From: Croceicoccus mobilis | GTDB lineage: Bacteria > Pseudomonadota > Alphaproteobacteria > Sphingomonadales > Sphingomonadaceae | Direction: 5' to 3' | NCBI RefSeq assembly: GCF_001661965.1 | Contig: NZ_LYWZ01000021.1 | Coordinates: forward strand, 98,097-162,096 | DNA length: 64,000 nt | Part shown: positions 15,196 to 26,236 of the stretch, piece by piece | How the letters are laid out: each line of letters opens with the position of its first letter | Position numbering within the stretch: the first letter of the stretch is position 1 | The notes under the pieces: model-generated | Databases searched by the model: none | The model's input: the letters and a program-made list of their open reading frames with translations, nothing else | Told to the model about the DNA's origin: nothing | Program-made: the position numbers and the translations under genes

Positions 15196-17082
15196 ATGAC
15201 CAGCGACTCAGAACTGGGCGAGATCCATGCCTTTCTTGCCGCCCATCCGCCTTTTTCACGACTATCGGCGCAGGCCCTGGGATCGCTCGTCCGCCATACA
15301 GAGGTTTCCTATTATCGCCGCGGCAGCACCGTCACCACGGCGGGCGATGATAATCGTTTCCTGTCGGTGGTCCGCTCGGGCGCGGTGGAACTGAAGCTGG
15401 GAGGCACCGATCTCAATGCGCGGTTGGGTGAAGGGGAAAGCTTCGGCTACCCCTCGCTGATCCGCGGCGGCCCTGCGCAGAACGAGGTAATCGCGCTGGA
15501 GGATACCCTCCTTTACCGCGTCGAGAAGCAGGCCTTCCTCGACCAGCGCCGTGCCGACAGCGACTTTCGCGCTTTCTTCGATACTGACGAGGCAGGCCGC
15601 CTGCGCCGTGCCCTGGAAGGGTCGCGCCGGATGGCTGCGGGCGATGCGTCAGAGGCGCTGGGCGCACATGGCCCCATCGGCTCGCTCAACCGCAGGCGCG
15701 AGGTAGTGACCGCCCCGCCCGCCATGCCGATTGCCGAGGCGGCAAAGCTGATGGCCGAGCATGACGTGTCCACCCTGCCGATCGCCGATGGCGACATGCT
15801 GGTCGGGATCGTGACCGACAAGGACCTGCGCCGCCGCGTGCTGGCGCCGGGCATCGACACTGCCCTGCCCCTTTCCGAGATCATGACCGAACATCCGATT
15901 ACCGCCGTTGAGGATACGCCGGTACTTACCGCGCTGGTCATGATGGCCGAACGTCACATCCATCATCTTCCGGTCACCGATACGAGCGGGGCGCTGGTAT
16001 CGGTGATCTCGTCCAACGACATTCTCGCCCGCCTCGGCTCCAACTCGCTGTTGATCGCAAAGGAGATCAGCTCGGCGAGCAGCGACATAGAGGTCGCGCG
16101 CGCCTGTTCGCTGCTGCCGGGCGCCGTAACGGGGCTGGTATCGGCGGGCGTCGATGCAGACCATGTCTCGCGCTATGTCTCCACCATCGGGGAAAGCGCG
16201 CATCGCCGGATCTTGCGGCTGGCGGAGGAAGAGCTTGGGCCCCCGCCCGTGCCTTATGCGCTGGTCTGTTTCGGCTCGCTCGCGAGGGCGGAACAGGCGC
16301 TGGGGTCGGATCAGGACAATGGCTTCATCTTTCCCGAAGGGCACCAGAAAGCAGGCCGCCTACCCTATTTCGAACAGATGGCGAAGCGGCTGACCGATGG
16401 TCTCGACGGGGCAGGCTATCGCTATTGCCCCGGCGAGATCATGGCCACCAACCGGCTCTATCGGCAAAGCGTGCCGCAGTGGGAGATGCGCTTCTTCCAG
16501 TGGATCGGCCAGCCCGATCCCGATGCCATCCTGCAAAGCACCATCTTCTTCGACATGCGCTGCCTTGCCGGGGACCACTCGCTGGTGGATGAATTGCGCC
16601 GCGATGTCTTCGCTGCCGCCAGCGTCAACAAGATCTTCCTCTCCTTCGTCGCGCGGGCAGCGGCGACGACGCGGGTGCCGCTCGGCTTTTTCCGCAATTT
16701 CCTGCTGCAGGACGATGCCAAGGAAGGGCAGGTCCTCGACCTCAAGACGCAGGCCATCGCGCCGATCGTCGACATTGCGCGCCTGCATGCGCTCGCCAAT
16801 GCGACACCTGCGACCAATACGCTGGAACGGCTGCGCGCCGCAGGCGATGCCGGCAGCCTTGACGCTGATGCCGCGCGCGATCTGGCCGCGGCATTCGAAT
16901 TCGTGCGCGATGTGCGCCTTCGCCACCAGGCCCAGCAGGTGGAAGCAGGCGAAGCGCCCACCAACAAGCTGCCGCCTGCCAGCCTGTCACGCTTTGACCG
17001 CGAACATCTGCGCGATGCCTTCAAGATGATCCGCGATCAGCTGGACAAGGCGCGCAGCAAATATGCGGGCGGGGTAACATGA
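15196..17082 (+). CDS. cNMP-binding / CBS-pair / DUF294 putative nucleotidyltransferase
   Basis: A 628-residue cytoplasmic regulatory protein. It has an N-terminal cyclic-nucleotide-binding-like domain (about residues 8-125), a CBS pair (about 168-285; VSTLPIADGDMLVGIVTDKD and IHHLPVTDTSGALVSVISSN), then a DUF294 nucleotidyltransferase domain with the fold signature GSLARAEQALGSDQDNG near residue 358, and the DUF294 C-terminal domain. CBS pairs sense adenylates; the nucleotidyl-transfer target is unknown. The stop overlaps the ATG of the exonuclease gene by four bases. The same gene group (DUF294, exonuclease, DUF4212, SSS symporter) recurs next to acetate-uptake genes in other proteobacteria, so a role in gating C2 uptake is plausible but unproven. 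Confidence 0.85.
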   Translation: MTSDSELGEIHAFLAAHPPFSRLSAQALGSLVRHTEVSYYRRGSTVTTAGDDNRFLSVVRSGAVELKLGGTDLNARLGEGESFGYPSLIRGGPAQNEVIALEDTLLYRVEKQAFLDQRRADSDFRAFFDTDEAGRLRRALEGSRRMAAGDASEALGAHGPIGSLNRRREVVTAPPAMPIAEAAKLMAEHDVSTLPIADGDMLVGIVTDKDLRRRVLAPGIDTALPLSEIMTEHPITAVEDTPVLTALVMMAERHIHHLPVTDTSGALVSVISSNDILARLGSNSLLIAKEISSASSDIEVARACSLLPGAVTGLVSAGVDADHVSRYVSTIGESAHRRILRLAEEELGPPPVPYALVCFGSLARAEQALGSDQDNGFIFPEGHQKAGRLPYFEQMAKRLTDGLDGAGYRYCPGEIMATNRLYRQSVPQWEMRFFQWIGQPDPDAILQSTIFFDMRCLAGDHSLVDELRRDVFAAASVNKIFLSFVARAAATTRVPLGFFRNFLLQDDAKEGQVLDLKTQAIAPIVDIARLHALANATPATNTLERLRAAGDAGSLDADAARDLAAAFEFVRDVRLRHQAQQVEAGEAPTNKLPPASLSRFDREHLRDAFKMIRDQLDKARSKYAGGVT

Positions 17083-17771
17083 TCGAATGGCTCCTGCCGG
17101 GCCGCGAACGGCGGCTCAAACGCAAATTCGAGCAAGCAGCAGCTCTCGCTCCAGAGGGGCCGCTGCGCGATTACTATGCCGCTGGCCTCCCCGCTTTCTC
17201 GCTCCCGGTCAGCGGGCTGGAGATGATGGCGATCGACCTCGAAACAGACGGCCTCGATTTCGAACAGAGCGCCATATTGGAAGCAGGCGTGGTGCTGACG
17301 CGGATCAATGCGATCCCCGCTCATGGCGCGCATCGCATCCGCATCCGCCCCTCCGATGCCTTGTCGCCATCGAGCGTCATCGTCCACCGCATCACCGACG
17401 ATGCGCTGGTCGATGCCATGAACGAGGAAGAGGCCTTGGCTCTGCTGCTGCCGCTGCTGGCCGGAAAGCCGCTGGTCGCCCATTTCGCGGATATAGAGGC
17501 GGGCTTCCTCGATGCCGCGTGCAGGCGGGTCTATGGCACGCCTTTCGTCGCGCCGTTCATCTGCACCATGAGCCTTGAAAACCGCTGGTTTCCGCGCACC
17601 CGCGCCGCTGACGGGCTACGCCTTGCGAAATTGCGCGCCGGATACCGCCTGCCTGCCTATACCGCCCATGATGGCCTCACCGATGCGCTGGCCTGCGCCG
17701 AATTGCTGATGGCGCAGATCGCGCATCACGGCTGCACTGCGCTCACATTGGGTGATCTCGTTCGCCGCTGA
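17079..17771 (+). CDS. 3'-5' exonuclease, DnaQ / DNA polymerase III epsilon-like
   Basis: A 230-residue DEDDh-type exonuclease. Motif I is MAIDLETDGLDF (Asp-Glu), motif II is in PLVAHFADIEAGFLDAA, and motif III is HDGLTDALACAELL (His and Asp). The first about 50 residues before motif I are a basic, charged extension. It overlaps the DUF294 gene by four bases (ATGA) and is 145 bp before the DUF4212/symporter pair. It is not the replicative epsilon subunit (no polymerase-binding tail is recognised). Its regular company with DUF294 and acetate-symporter genes in other genomes is known; the reason is not. Confidence 0.85.
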   Translation: MIEWLLPGRERRLKRKFEQAAALAPEGPLRDYYAAGLPAFSLPVSGLEMMAIDLETDGLDFEQSAILEAGVVLTRINAIPAHGAHRIRIRPSDALSPSSVIVHRITDDALVDAMNEEEALALLLPLLAGKPLVAHFADIEAGFLDAACRRVYGTPFVAPFICTMSLENRWFPRTRAADGLRLAKLRAGYRLPAYTAHDGLTDALACAELLMAQIAHHGCTALTLGDLVRR

Positions 17772-17804
17772 TCGGGCCACAGAAATCCGCCATTTACGGC
17801 ATTA

Positions 17805-17814
17805 GACGAAAGTC
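17805..17814. promoter_or_regulatory. Shared motif GACGAAAGTC upstream of the symporter operon
   Basis: A 10-bp motif (GAC-GAAA-GTC, itself an inverted repeat) 103 bp before the DUF4212 start. The identical ten bases recur at 26366 between acs and the porin gene. Both are promoters expected to be controlled by the CrbR-like regulator encoded nearby, so it is a candidate binding site. Confidence 0.4.
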
Positions 17815-17916
17815 GCTCTGTGAAAGCGGCCCTCCTTCCTTAACCCTGAACATGGGCTGCACCCGGCTTGGACGGTGGCAGTTAGTGCAACAAGAGACAT
17901 TGGGGGAGGACTGACA

Positions 17917-18201
17917 ATGTCCGACGAAAATCTCGGCTCGCCGCCATCCGAAAACGGACACGGCGAGGCCTACTGGAAAGAGAATATCCGCTTGCTGGTA
18001 TCGCTCATGGCGATCTGGTTCATCGTATCGTTCGGCTGCGGGATCCTCTTCCGCGACTTCCTCGACCAGTTCATGATCGGCGGCTTCCCGCTGGGTTTCT
18101 GGTTCGCGCAGCAAGGCTCGATCTACGTCTTTATCCTGCTGGTGTTCTATTACGCCTGGAAGATGAAGCGGATCGAACGCCACTACGACCTTGACGATTG
18201 A
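17917..18201 (+). CDS. DUF4212 small membrane subunit of the acetate-type sodium:solute symporter
   Basis: A 94-residue protein with two transmembrane segments (LLVSLMAIWFIVSFGCGILF and SIYVFILLVFYYAWKM) separated by the conserved RDFLDQFMIGGFPLGFWFAQQ loop of DUF4212. It ends in a charged tail (KRIERHYDLDD). It is always paired with an SSS-family transporter, here 10 bp downstream, and is thought to be its accessory subunit in the inner membrane. The start is the ATG at 17917, behind GGGGGAGGA; an upstream in-frame ATG at 17875 has no ribosome site. Confidence 0.9.
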   Translation: MSDENLGSPPSENGHGEAYWKENIRLLVSLMAIWFIVSFGCGILFRDFLDQFMIGGFPLGFWFAQQGSIYVFILLVFYYAWKMKRIERHYDLDD

Positions 18202-18211
18202 GGGGGCGGAC

Positions 18212-19987
18212 ATGTCGACACAGACCCTGATCTATATCTTCGTCGCCGTCAGCTTCGCGCTCTATATCGGGATCGCGATCTGGACGCGCGCTGGTTCCAC
18301 CAAGGAATTCTATGTTGCAGGCGGCGGCGTTCACCCCGTCGTCAACGGCATGGCCACCGCCGCCGACTGGATGAGCGCGGCGTCGTTCATTTCCATGGCC
18401 GGTCTCATCGCCTTCATGGGCTATGACGGTTCGGTCTATCTGATGGGCTGGACGGGCGGCTATGTCGTCCTCGCGCTCTTGCTTGCGCCTTACCTCAGGA
18501 AGTTCGGCCAGTTCACCGTCCCCGATTTCATCGGCACGCGTTACTATTCGAAAGTCGCGCGCACCGTGGCGGTGATCTGCCTGATCTTCATCTCGTTCAC
18601 CTATATCGCCGGGCAGATGCGCGGCGTGGGCATCGTGTTCTCGCGCTTCCTCGACGTGTCGGTGGAACTGGGCGTGATCATCGGCATGTGCATCGTGTTC
18701 TTCTATGCGGTGCTGGGCGGCATGAAGGGCATCACCTATACGCAGGTGGCGCAGTACTGCGTGCTCATCTTCGCATACATGGTCCCGGCGTTCTTCATCT
18801 CGATGCTGATCACCGGCAACCCGATCCCGCAGCTGGGCCTTGGGTCGACCGTGAATGACGGGTCGGGCATGTATGTGCTCGAAAAGCTCGACAGCTCGCT
18901 TCAGGAGATGGGTTTCGGCCCCTATACCGACGGCAGCAAGTCGATGATCGACGTGTTCTGCATCACCGCCGCGCTGATGATCGGCACGGCTGGCCTGCCC
19001 CACGTTATCGTGCGCTTCTTCACCGTGCCCAAGGCGTCCGACGCGCGTAAGTCGGCCGGCTGGGCGCTGATCTTCATCGCGCTTCTTTACACCACGGCCC
19101 CGGCGGTCGCGGCGTTCTCGCGCATCAACTTCAACGCGACGGTCGATGGCACCGCCTATGCCGAAGCACCCGGCTGGTTCACCAATTGGGAAAAGAACAA
19201 CCTGATCGCCTGGGTCGACAAGAACGACGACGGCGTGATGGAAATCGCCAAGGGCGATGCCTTCAAGGGCGCGCCCGACTATGCCGAAGGCACCGGTGCC
19301 GAAGGGCAGCGCCTGCTTAACAATGAAGTCCTGACCGACAACGCCAACGAGGTCTATGTCGACAAGGACATCATGGTGCTGGCCAATCCCGAAATCGCCA
19401 ACCTGCCGGGTTGGGTCATCGCCCTTGTGGCAGCCGGCGGTCTTGCCGCGGCGCTGTCGACGGCGGCGGGCCTGCTGCTCGTGATCTCCACCGCGGTCAG
19501 CCATGACCTGTTGAAGAGCACGTTCAAGCCCGACATCAGCGAAAAGGGCGAGTTGCTGGCAGCGCGCGTGGCGGCAACCTGCGCCATCGTCGTTGCCGGT
19601 TTCCTGGGCATCTATCCTCCGGGCTGGGTGGCGCAGGTCGTGGCCTTCGCCTTTGGCCTGGCGGCAGCGTCGCTGTTCCCGGCCATCTTCATGGGCATCT
19701 TTACCAAGGCCATGAACAAGGAAGGCGCGATCGCGGGCATGGTCACGGGCCTTGTCTTCACCTTCAGCTATATCGCTTACTTCAAGCTGATGAACCCGGA
19801 TGCCAACGTCGCTGAAAACTGGCTCTTCGGCATCTCGCCCGAAGGGATCGGTGTGATCGGCATGCTGCTGAACTTTGCCGTGGCCATCGTTGTCATGAAG
19901 ATGACTTCGAAGCCGCCGGTGGAAGTGGCCCGCCTTGTCGATTCCATCCGCGTCCCGCGCGGTGCGGCAGGCGCCCATGCCCACTAA
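18212..19987 (+). CDS. Sodium:solute symporter, acetate permease (ActP-like) family
   Basis: A 591-residue SSS transporter with about 13 membrane helices. Typical segments are KEFYVAGGGVHPVVNGMATA near residue 30, AADWMSAASFISMAGLIAFM, TGRYYSK-type FIGTRYYSKVAR, and GLPHVIVRFFTVP. A soluble loop of about 90 residues (roughly 315-395, acidic) lies between helices and is characteristic of the branch that pairs with DUF4212. It imports acetate or a related short-chain monocarboxylate with sodium. It has its own AGGGGGCGG ribosome site 10 bp after the DUF4212 gene. Two hairpins follow the stop. The adjacent kinase, acs and glyoxylate genes support acetate as substrate. Confidence 0.9.
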   Translation: MSTQTLIYIFVAVSFALYIGIAIWTRAGSTKEFYVAGGGVHPVVNGMATAADWMSAASFISMAGLIAFMGYDGSVYLMGWTGGYVVLALLLAPYLRKFGQFTVPDFIGTRYYSKVARTVAVICLIFISFTYIAGQMRGVGIVFSRFLDVSVELGVIIGMCIVFFYAVLGGMKGITYTQVAQYCVLIFAYMVPAFFISMLITGNPIPQLGLGSTVNDGSGMYVLEKLDSSLQEMGFGPYTDGSKSMIDVFCITAALMIGTAGLPHVIVRFFTVPKASDARKSAGWALIFIALLYTTAPAVAAFSRINFNATVDGTAYAEAPGWFTNWEKNNLIAWVDKNDDGVMEIAKGDAFKGAPDYAEGTGAEGQRLLNNEVLTDNANEVYVDKDIMVLANPEIANLPGWVIALVAAGGLAAALSTAAGLLLVISTAVSHDLLKSTFKPDISEKGELLAARVAATCAIVVAGFLGIYPPGWVAQVVAFAFGLAAASLFPAIFMGIFTKAMNKEGAIAGMVTGLVFTFSYIAYFKLMNPDANVAENWLFGISPEGIGVIGMLLNFAVAIVVMKMTSKPPVEVARLVDSIRVPRGAAGAHAH

Positions 19988-19999
19988 GGGCTGACAATC

Positions 20000-20030
20000 T
20001 TGCCGCCGCCATCGGAAGCGGCGGCGGCAA
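20000..20030 (+). terminator. Perfect 11-bp hairpin after the symporter gene
   Basis: TTGCCGCCGCC and GGCGGCGGCAA pair perfectly around a 9-base loop. No U-tract follows directly; the next hairpin (20041) supplies one. Confidence 0.55.
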
Positions 20031-20040
20031 ACCTGAGAAA

Positions 20041-20076
20041 GAGGGGCGGCAGGCAACTGTCGCCCCTCGATCTTTT
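20041..20076 (+). terminator. Intrinsic terminator after the symporter operon
   Basis: GAGGGGCG and CGCCCCTC form the stem, with an inner CAG/CTG pair, followed by GATCTTTT. It separates the symporter operon from the kinase gene 48 bp further on. Confidence 0.65.
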
Positions 20077-20123
20077 CGGCTATCGCTGATCGCGATCACG
20101 TTGGAGGGGCTGAGTTTCTGGCC

Positions 20124-23100
20124 ATGTCGATCTGGGCCGTACCGCTGGTGGCGATATTATATGCCGCGCTGCTTTTCTGGGTAGCGGACGCGGGCGACCG
20201 CCCCGTGCTCGCCCGTTTTGCCGAACGGCATAAACGCGTCATCCTCGGCCTTGCCCTGTGCGTCTATTGCACCAGCTGGACCTTTTACGGCGCGGTCGGC
20301 ACTGCCAGCGCATCGGGCTGGCAATTCCTGCCGATCTATCTCGGTCCGATCCTGCTGTTCACCCTGTTCGGCCGGTTCGTCGACCGGCTGCTGCATACGG
20401 CCAAGGCGCAGCATTCGACATCGATCGCCGACTTTCTTTCCGCGCGATATGGGAAAAGCGCATGGGTGGCCGCGCTCGTCACGCTGATCTGCCTGTTCGG
20501 GGCGCTGCCCTATATGGCGCTGCAGCTGAAATCGGTGAGCCAGACATTGGGCGCGTTGTCGCCCGAACTCGCCGCGATCCTCGGGCCCGATCAGGTGGTC
20601 TTTGCCGTCGCGGCGACGCTTGCCGTATTCGCCATGCTGTTTGGAACCGGCAGGCCAGAGCTGACCGGGCACAATCGCGGTCTCGTCCTTGCCATCGCGC
20701 TTGAGGCGGTGGTGAAGTTCATCGCGCTTGCCGCCGTCGCCATTTTCGCCGTTGTGCTGCTGTCCGATGCGCCCGACGATCTCATCGCGGCCTATTCGGT
20801 GTCCGCCTTTCAGCCGTGGCAGTTCGACCTGCATTTCGTGGTCATGCTGTTCGTGTCGGCCATCGCCGTGCTTTGCCTCCCGCGCCAGTTCCACATGCTT
20901 GTGGTGGAGGCACGCGAAGATCGCCTGCGCGGTGCGGCCCGCTGGCTGTTTCCGATCTATCTCGCACTGATCTGCGCGGCCATCGTGCCGGTCATGCTGG
21001 CTGGTGGCGTGCTTGGGCCGCAGGGTACATCCCCCGACATGCTGATGATCGCCCTGCCGCTGCATTTCGATGCCGGCTGGCTGGCGATCCTTGCCTTTAT
21101 CGGCGGGCTTTCGGCATCGACCGGCATGGTAATCGTGACCGGCATCGCCCTGTCGAACATGATCGCCAACGACCTTCTCGTGCCCTTGATCTTCCGCGAA
21201 CAGATGCGCCAGCGCGGCGCGGCGCGATCGGTGGGGCGCGCGCTGGTCATGCTGCGCCGGGGCACCATCGCGGCGCTGTTCCTGCTGACCTTGTTCTACC
21301 TCTCCGCCATCGACCGCACGGCGACGCTGGCAGGCCTTGGCGAAATCGCCTTTGCCGGGGTCGCGCAATTCGCGCCGGGGCTGATCCTCGGCTTTACATG
21401 GCGCAAGGCCAATCGCGCCGGCATGATCGCCGGTCTGCTGATCGGCCTTGCGCTGTGGCTATTGTTCCTTGCCCTTCCGGTGTCTGGCGTGCAGTTCGCG
21501 CCGCCACTGCCGGGCAATGATCCGTTGGTCTCGGGCATCCTCCTCAGCCTTTCGGCGAACCTGTTTTTCTTCATCCTGTTTTCGCTGGCGGGCGAACCGG
21601 CGCTGATTGACAGGGTGCAGGCTGTCGCCTTCGTCGATCGCGGGCAGGCGGATCTTGGCTATGTGCGCCTTGCCACCCGCACCCGCGTCGCCGATTTCCG
21701 CGTGCTTATCGAACAATTCGTCGGCCCCGACCGCGCGCGCGAGGCGATAAACCGTCTGCGCCTCGTCACGGGCAAGAGCTATGGCGATGCCGAAACCCCG
21801 GACGAGGCGCTGATCGATGCGAGCGAACGCATGATCAGCACGATCATCGGCGCCTCGTCCGCCCGCACGCTGATCCAGTCAACACTGGAAGGCGACCCCG
21901 TCCCGGTCGAGCAGGTCGTGGCCATGTTCGACGAAACCTCGCAGCGATTGCAGTTCGGTGCCGAACTCCTTCAGATCGCGATCGAGAACATCGACCAGGG
22001 CGTGTCGGTGGTCGATGCAGAGCAGCGCCTCGTTGCCTGGAACAACCGCTATGTCAGCATGTTCGGCTACCCCGCCGAACTGGTCGAAGTCGGCCGTCCG
22101 ATCGAGGACCTGCTCGCCTTCAACATGCGCAAGCTGGGTGTGCCCGAAGATGCGATCGCCAGCGAGATCGCCAAGCGCCGTGATCATCTGCGCGAAGGGC
22201 ACCGCCACAACACCGAACGCGAATTGCCCGATGGCCGGGTGTTGAGGATCGTCGGCAATCCCGTGCCGGGCGGCGGCTATGTGACCAGCTATACCGACAT
22301 CACCGTCGACCGCATGGCCGAACAGAAGCTGGAAGCGAAGATCCAGGAACGCACCGAACAGCTGACCGAGGCGAACGCCGCGCTGGAGGCCGCGACCGCG
22401 TCGAAGACCCGCTTCCTTGCCGCGGCAAGCCACGATCTCGTCCAGCCGATGAATGCCGCGCGCCTGTTTGCCAGCGCGCTGGCGGACGACATTGCCCCCG
22501 ACCGCCGCCGCGAACGTGCACTGCTGGGCCAGATCGACAGGTCCATCGAAACCGCCGACCGCCTGCTGCGCGCTCTTCTCGACATCTCGCGCCTCGATGG
22601 CGGCAAGGCACGCGTGGAACCCGAACTGTTCCAATTGGATCTCGCGTTGGCCGAGATCGCAAACGAATTCGAGATCCAGGCCGAGAACAAGGGGCTGGTG
22701 CTGACCGTGCTACCCTGTGGCCTGTGGCTGGAAACCGACCGGGGGCTCTTTATCTCGATCCTCCAGAACCTCGTTACCAATGCCGTTCGCTATTCGCGCG
22801 CGGGGCGCATTCTGGTGGGCGCGAAGCGGCGCGGCGCGGATGTCGAGATCATGGTGATCGACCAGGGTCCCGGCATCCCGGAAAAGGAGCGCGAGGCGAT
22901 CTTTGCCGAATTCCACCGCCTGCCGGGCAGCGACAATGAAACGGGCGGCGATGGCGGATCGGGGGGCGGCGTGGGTCTCGGGTTGGGACTTGCTATCGTG
23001 CGGCGCATTGCGGCCATGTTGGGGACGGAAGTCACGGTCAGTTCCCAATTGGCAAGGGGCAGCTGCTTCTCCTTTCGCCTGCCGATGGCAAAGCCGGGCA

Positions 23101-23384
23101 AGGCCACCGCCGCTGCCACCCCGATGCGCGAAGCTGCAAGGACGGAGAGCGGCGGCCATGTGCTGTGCATCGACAATGACCCCGACACGCTGGCCGCGCT
23201 GGAAAGCCTGCTGATGCGCTGGGGCTATGCGGTTACGGCGGAAAGCGATCCGTCGAAGGTGCGCCTGACCCGTGCGCCCGATCTCTTGCTGATGGACTAC
23301 AACCTCGACAACGGGCTGACCGGCGAACGTGCCGCGCAGCAATTGTTCGAACGCTGGGGCAAGTGTGTGCCGCGATCCTGCTGA
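20124..23384 (+). CDS. CrbS-like hybrid sensor: SSS transporter domain fused to PAS, histidine kinase and (broken) receiver
   Basis: A 1086-residue inner-membrane sensor. Residues about 1-500 are a sodium:solute-symporter-like domain with about 13 helices. A PAS domain follows (ENIDQGVSVVDAEQRLVAWN), then a coiled linker, HisKA with His770 (AASHDLVQPMNAARL), HATPase (ILQNLVTNAVRYS N-box; DQGPGIPEKE and GLGLGLAIVRRI G-boxes), and a receiver domain starting at HVLCIDNDPDT with the phospho-Asp in LLLMDYNLDNG. The reading frame then breaks: after GKCVPRSC it stops at 23384, while the rest of the receiver (AILLTAEDTAATKAA, then MIKPPSPPALRALV) continues in the next frame to 23503. CrbS/CrbR pairs control acs and acetate use in Vibrio and Pseudomonas. 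Either a one-base loss or a sequencing error explains the break. Confidence 0.87.
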   Translation: MSIWAVPLVAILYAALLFWVADAGDRPVLARFAERHKRVILGLALCVYCTSWTFYGAVGTASASGWQFLPIYLGPILLFTLFGRFVDRLLHTAKAQHSTSIADFLSARYGKSAWVAALVTLICLFGALPYMALQLKSVSQTLGALSPELAAILGPDQVVFAVAATLAVFAMLFGTGRPELTGHNRGLVLAIALEAVVKFIALAAVAIFAVVLLSDAPDDLIAAYSVSAFQPWQFDLHFVVMLFVSAIAVLCLPRQFHMLVVEAREDRLRGAARWLFPIYLALICAAIVPVMLAGGVLGPQGTSPDMLMIALPLHFDAGWLAILAFIGGLSASTGMVIVTGIALSNMIANDLLVPLIFREQMRQRGAARSVGRALVMLRRGTIAALFLLTLFYLSAIDRTATLAGLGEIAFAGVAQFAPGLILGFTWRKANRAGMIAGLLIGLALWLLFLALPVSGVQFAPPLPGNDPLVSGILLSLSANLFFFILFSLAGEPALIDRVQAVAFVDRGQADLGYVRLATRTRVADFRVLIEQFVGPDRAREAINRLRLVTGKSYGDAETPDEALIDASERMISTIIGASSARTLIQSTLEGDPVPVEQVVAMFDETSQRLQFGAELLQIAIENIDQGVSVVDAEQRLVAWNNRYVSMFGYPAELVEVGRPIEDLLAFNMRKLGVPEDAIASEIAKRRDHLREGHRHNTERELPDGRVLRIVGNPVPGGGYVTSYTDITVDRMAEQKLEAKIQERTEQLTEANAALEAATASKTRFLAAASHDLVQPMNAARLFASALADDIAPDRRRERALLGQIDRSIETADRLLRALLDISRLDGGKARVEPELFQLDLALAEIANEFEIQAENKGLVLTVLPCGLWLETDRGLFISILQNLVTNAVRYSRAGRILVGAKRRGADVEIMVIDQGPGIPEKEREAIFAEFHRLPGSDNETGGDGGSGGGVGLGLGLAIVRRIAAMLGTEVTVSSQLARGSCFSFRLPMAKPGKATAAATPMREAARTESGGHVLCIDNDPDTLAALESLLMRWGYAVTAESDPSKVRLTRAPDLLLMDYNLDNGLTGERAAQQLFERWGKCVPRSC

Positions 23385-23503
23385 CGGCGGAAGATACCGC
23401 CGCGACCAAGGCGGCAGCGGAAAAGATCGCGGCGCAGCGCATGATAAAGCCGCCCTCGCCCCCGGCGCTGCGGGCATTGGTGAACGCGCTGGCCGGGGCC
23501 TAG
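23366..23503 (+). pseudogene. Out-of-frame C-terminal end of the CrbS-like receiver domain
   Basis: This stretch, one frame away from the kinase gene, reads AILLTAEDTAATKAAAEKIA and then MIKPPSPPALRALVNALAGA before a TAG at 23501-23503. The Thr and the Lys-Pro expected in the last strands of a receiver are both here, showing it is the missing tail of the upstream gene. One missing base around 23370 (in TGTGTGCCGCG) would restore a protein of about 1125 residues. Confidence 0.75.
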
Positions 23504-24201
23504 CTGGCGGAAGCGGCTCGCACGTCGTCTTCCAGTGGCGGCAGCCCCGGATCGTCGAGCTTGCCCGCAAGAAGCACCGCCTGCGTGCGGTTGATCACGT
23601 TCAACCGGCGGAAGATGCCGGTAAGATGCGCCTTCACCGTGGCTTCGGAAATCTGCATCTCATGCGCGATCTGCTTGTTGAGCTTGCCTTCTGCGACCAG
23701 CGCGAGGATCTTGCGCTGCGCAGGCGTCAGCTTGGCCAGCCGCGCCAGTGCTTCGGCGTCCTCATCGCTGGGCTGGTCGGTACTGTCATCCGGAAACCAG
23801 AGATCACCTTCAGCCACGGCCGCCAGCGCCTCGCGCATCTGGTCCAATGGCGCGCTTTTCGGGATGAAGGCCGAAGCGCCCAGCGATTTCGTGCCTTGCC
23901 GGATGCGGCTTTCCTCGCTCGCCGAAACGACGACGACGGGCATGGACGGAAAATCCTTCCGCAGCTCCATCAGCGTGAGCAATCCGGCGCTGTCCGCCAT
24001 GTGCAGGTCCAACGTCATCAGCGCGACACCGCCGACCTCGGCCTCCTGCCTCGCGGCGGCGGCATCGGCGACTTCGACGATCCGCGATCCGGGCCAGACC
24101 TTCTCAACCGATGCGCGAATGGCGGTGCGCATCAGCGGGTGGTCGTCGGCAATGACGATACGTCCCGTTTGGCTATCTGCCGTACTCGGGTAACTGGCCA
24201 T
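23500..24201 (-). CDS. LuxR-family response regulator (CrbR-like)
   Basis: A 233-residue regulator. The receiver (about residues 13-130) has the acidic pair in IVIADDHPLM, phospho-acceptor Asp65 in TLDLHMADSAG, Ser in VVVSASEES and Lys in FIPKSAPL. A LuxR-type HTH follows (LTPAQRKILALVAEGKLNKQ, AHEMQISEATVKAHLTGIF). It is convergent with the CrbS-like kinase and the two stop codons overlap within CTAG. It lies just downstream of acs on the same strand. In Vibrio and Pseudomonas this kind of regulator activates acs and acetate uptake; the same role is expected here. The GACGAAAGTC motifs at 17805 and 26366 are possible targets. Confidence 0.9.
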   Translation of the reverse strand: MASYPSTADSQTGRIVIADDHPLMRTAIRASVEKVWPGSRIVEVADAAAARQEAEVGGVALMTLDLHMADSAGLLTLMELRKDFPSMPVVVVSASEESRIRQGTKSLGASAFIPKSAPLDQMREALAAVAEGDLWFPDDSTDQPSDEDAEALARLAKLTPAQRKILALVAEGKLNKQIAHEMQISEATVKAHLTGIFRRLNVINRTQAVLLAGKLDDPGLPPLEDDVRAASAS

Positions 24202-24230
24202 GGACTGGCCCCCTTTCGCTTGAACCCTCT

Positions 24231-24262
24231 CCCCGCCGGACGGTCGTTCCCATCCGGCGGGG
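24231..24262 (-). terminator. Hairpin downstream of acs
   Basis: CCCCGCCGGA and TCCGGCGGGG form a perfect 10-bp stem between the acs stop codon and the start of the response-regulator gene. There is no U-tract on the minus strand, so it may only attenuate read-through from acs into the regulator. Confidence 0.5.
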
Positions 24263-24268
24263 CCGAGC

Positions 24269-26236
<1,968 letters not shown>

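Noticed and set aside
17870..17890. A sigma-54-like box (TGGCAGTTAGTGCA) before the DUF4212 gene.
   Set aside because: GG and GC are only 10 bp apart, two short of the -24/-12 spacing, so it cannot be a working sigma-54 promoter.
18131..20056. A 641-codon minus-strand open frame opposite the symporter gene.
   Set aside because: It is extremely rich in His, Asp and Arg, as expected for the complement of a membrane-protein gene, and has no start context.
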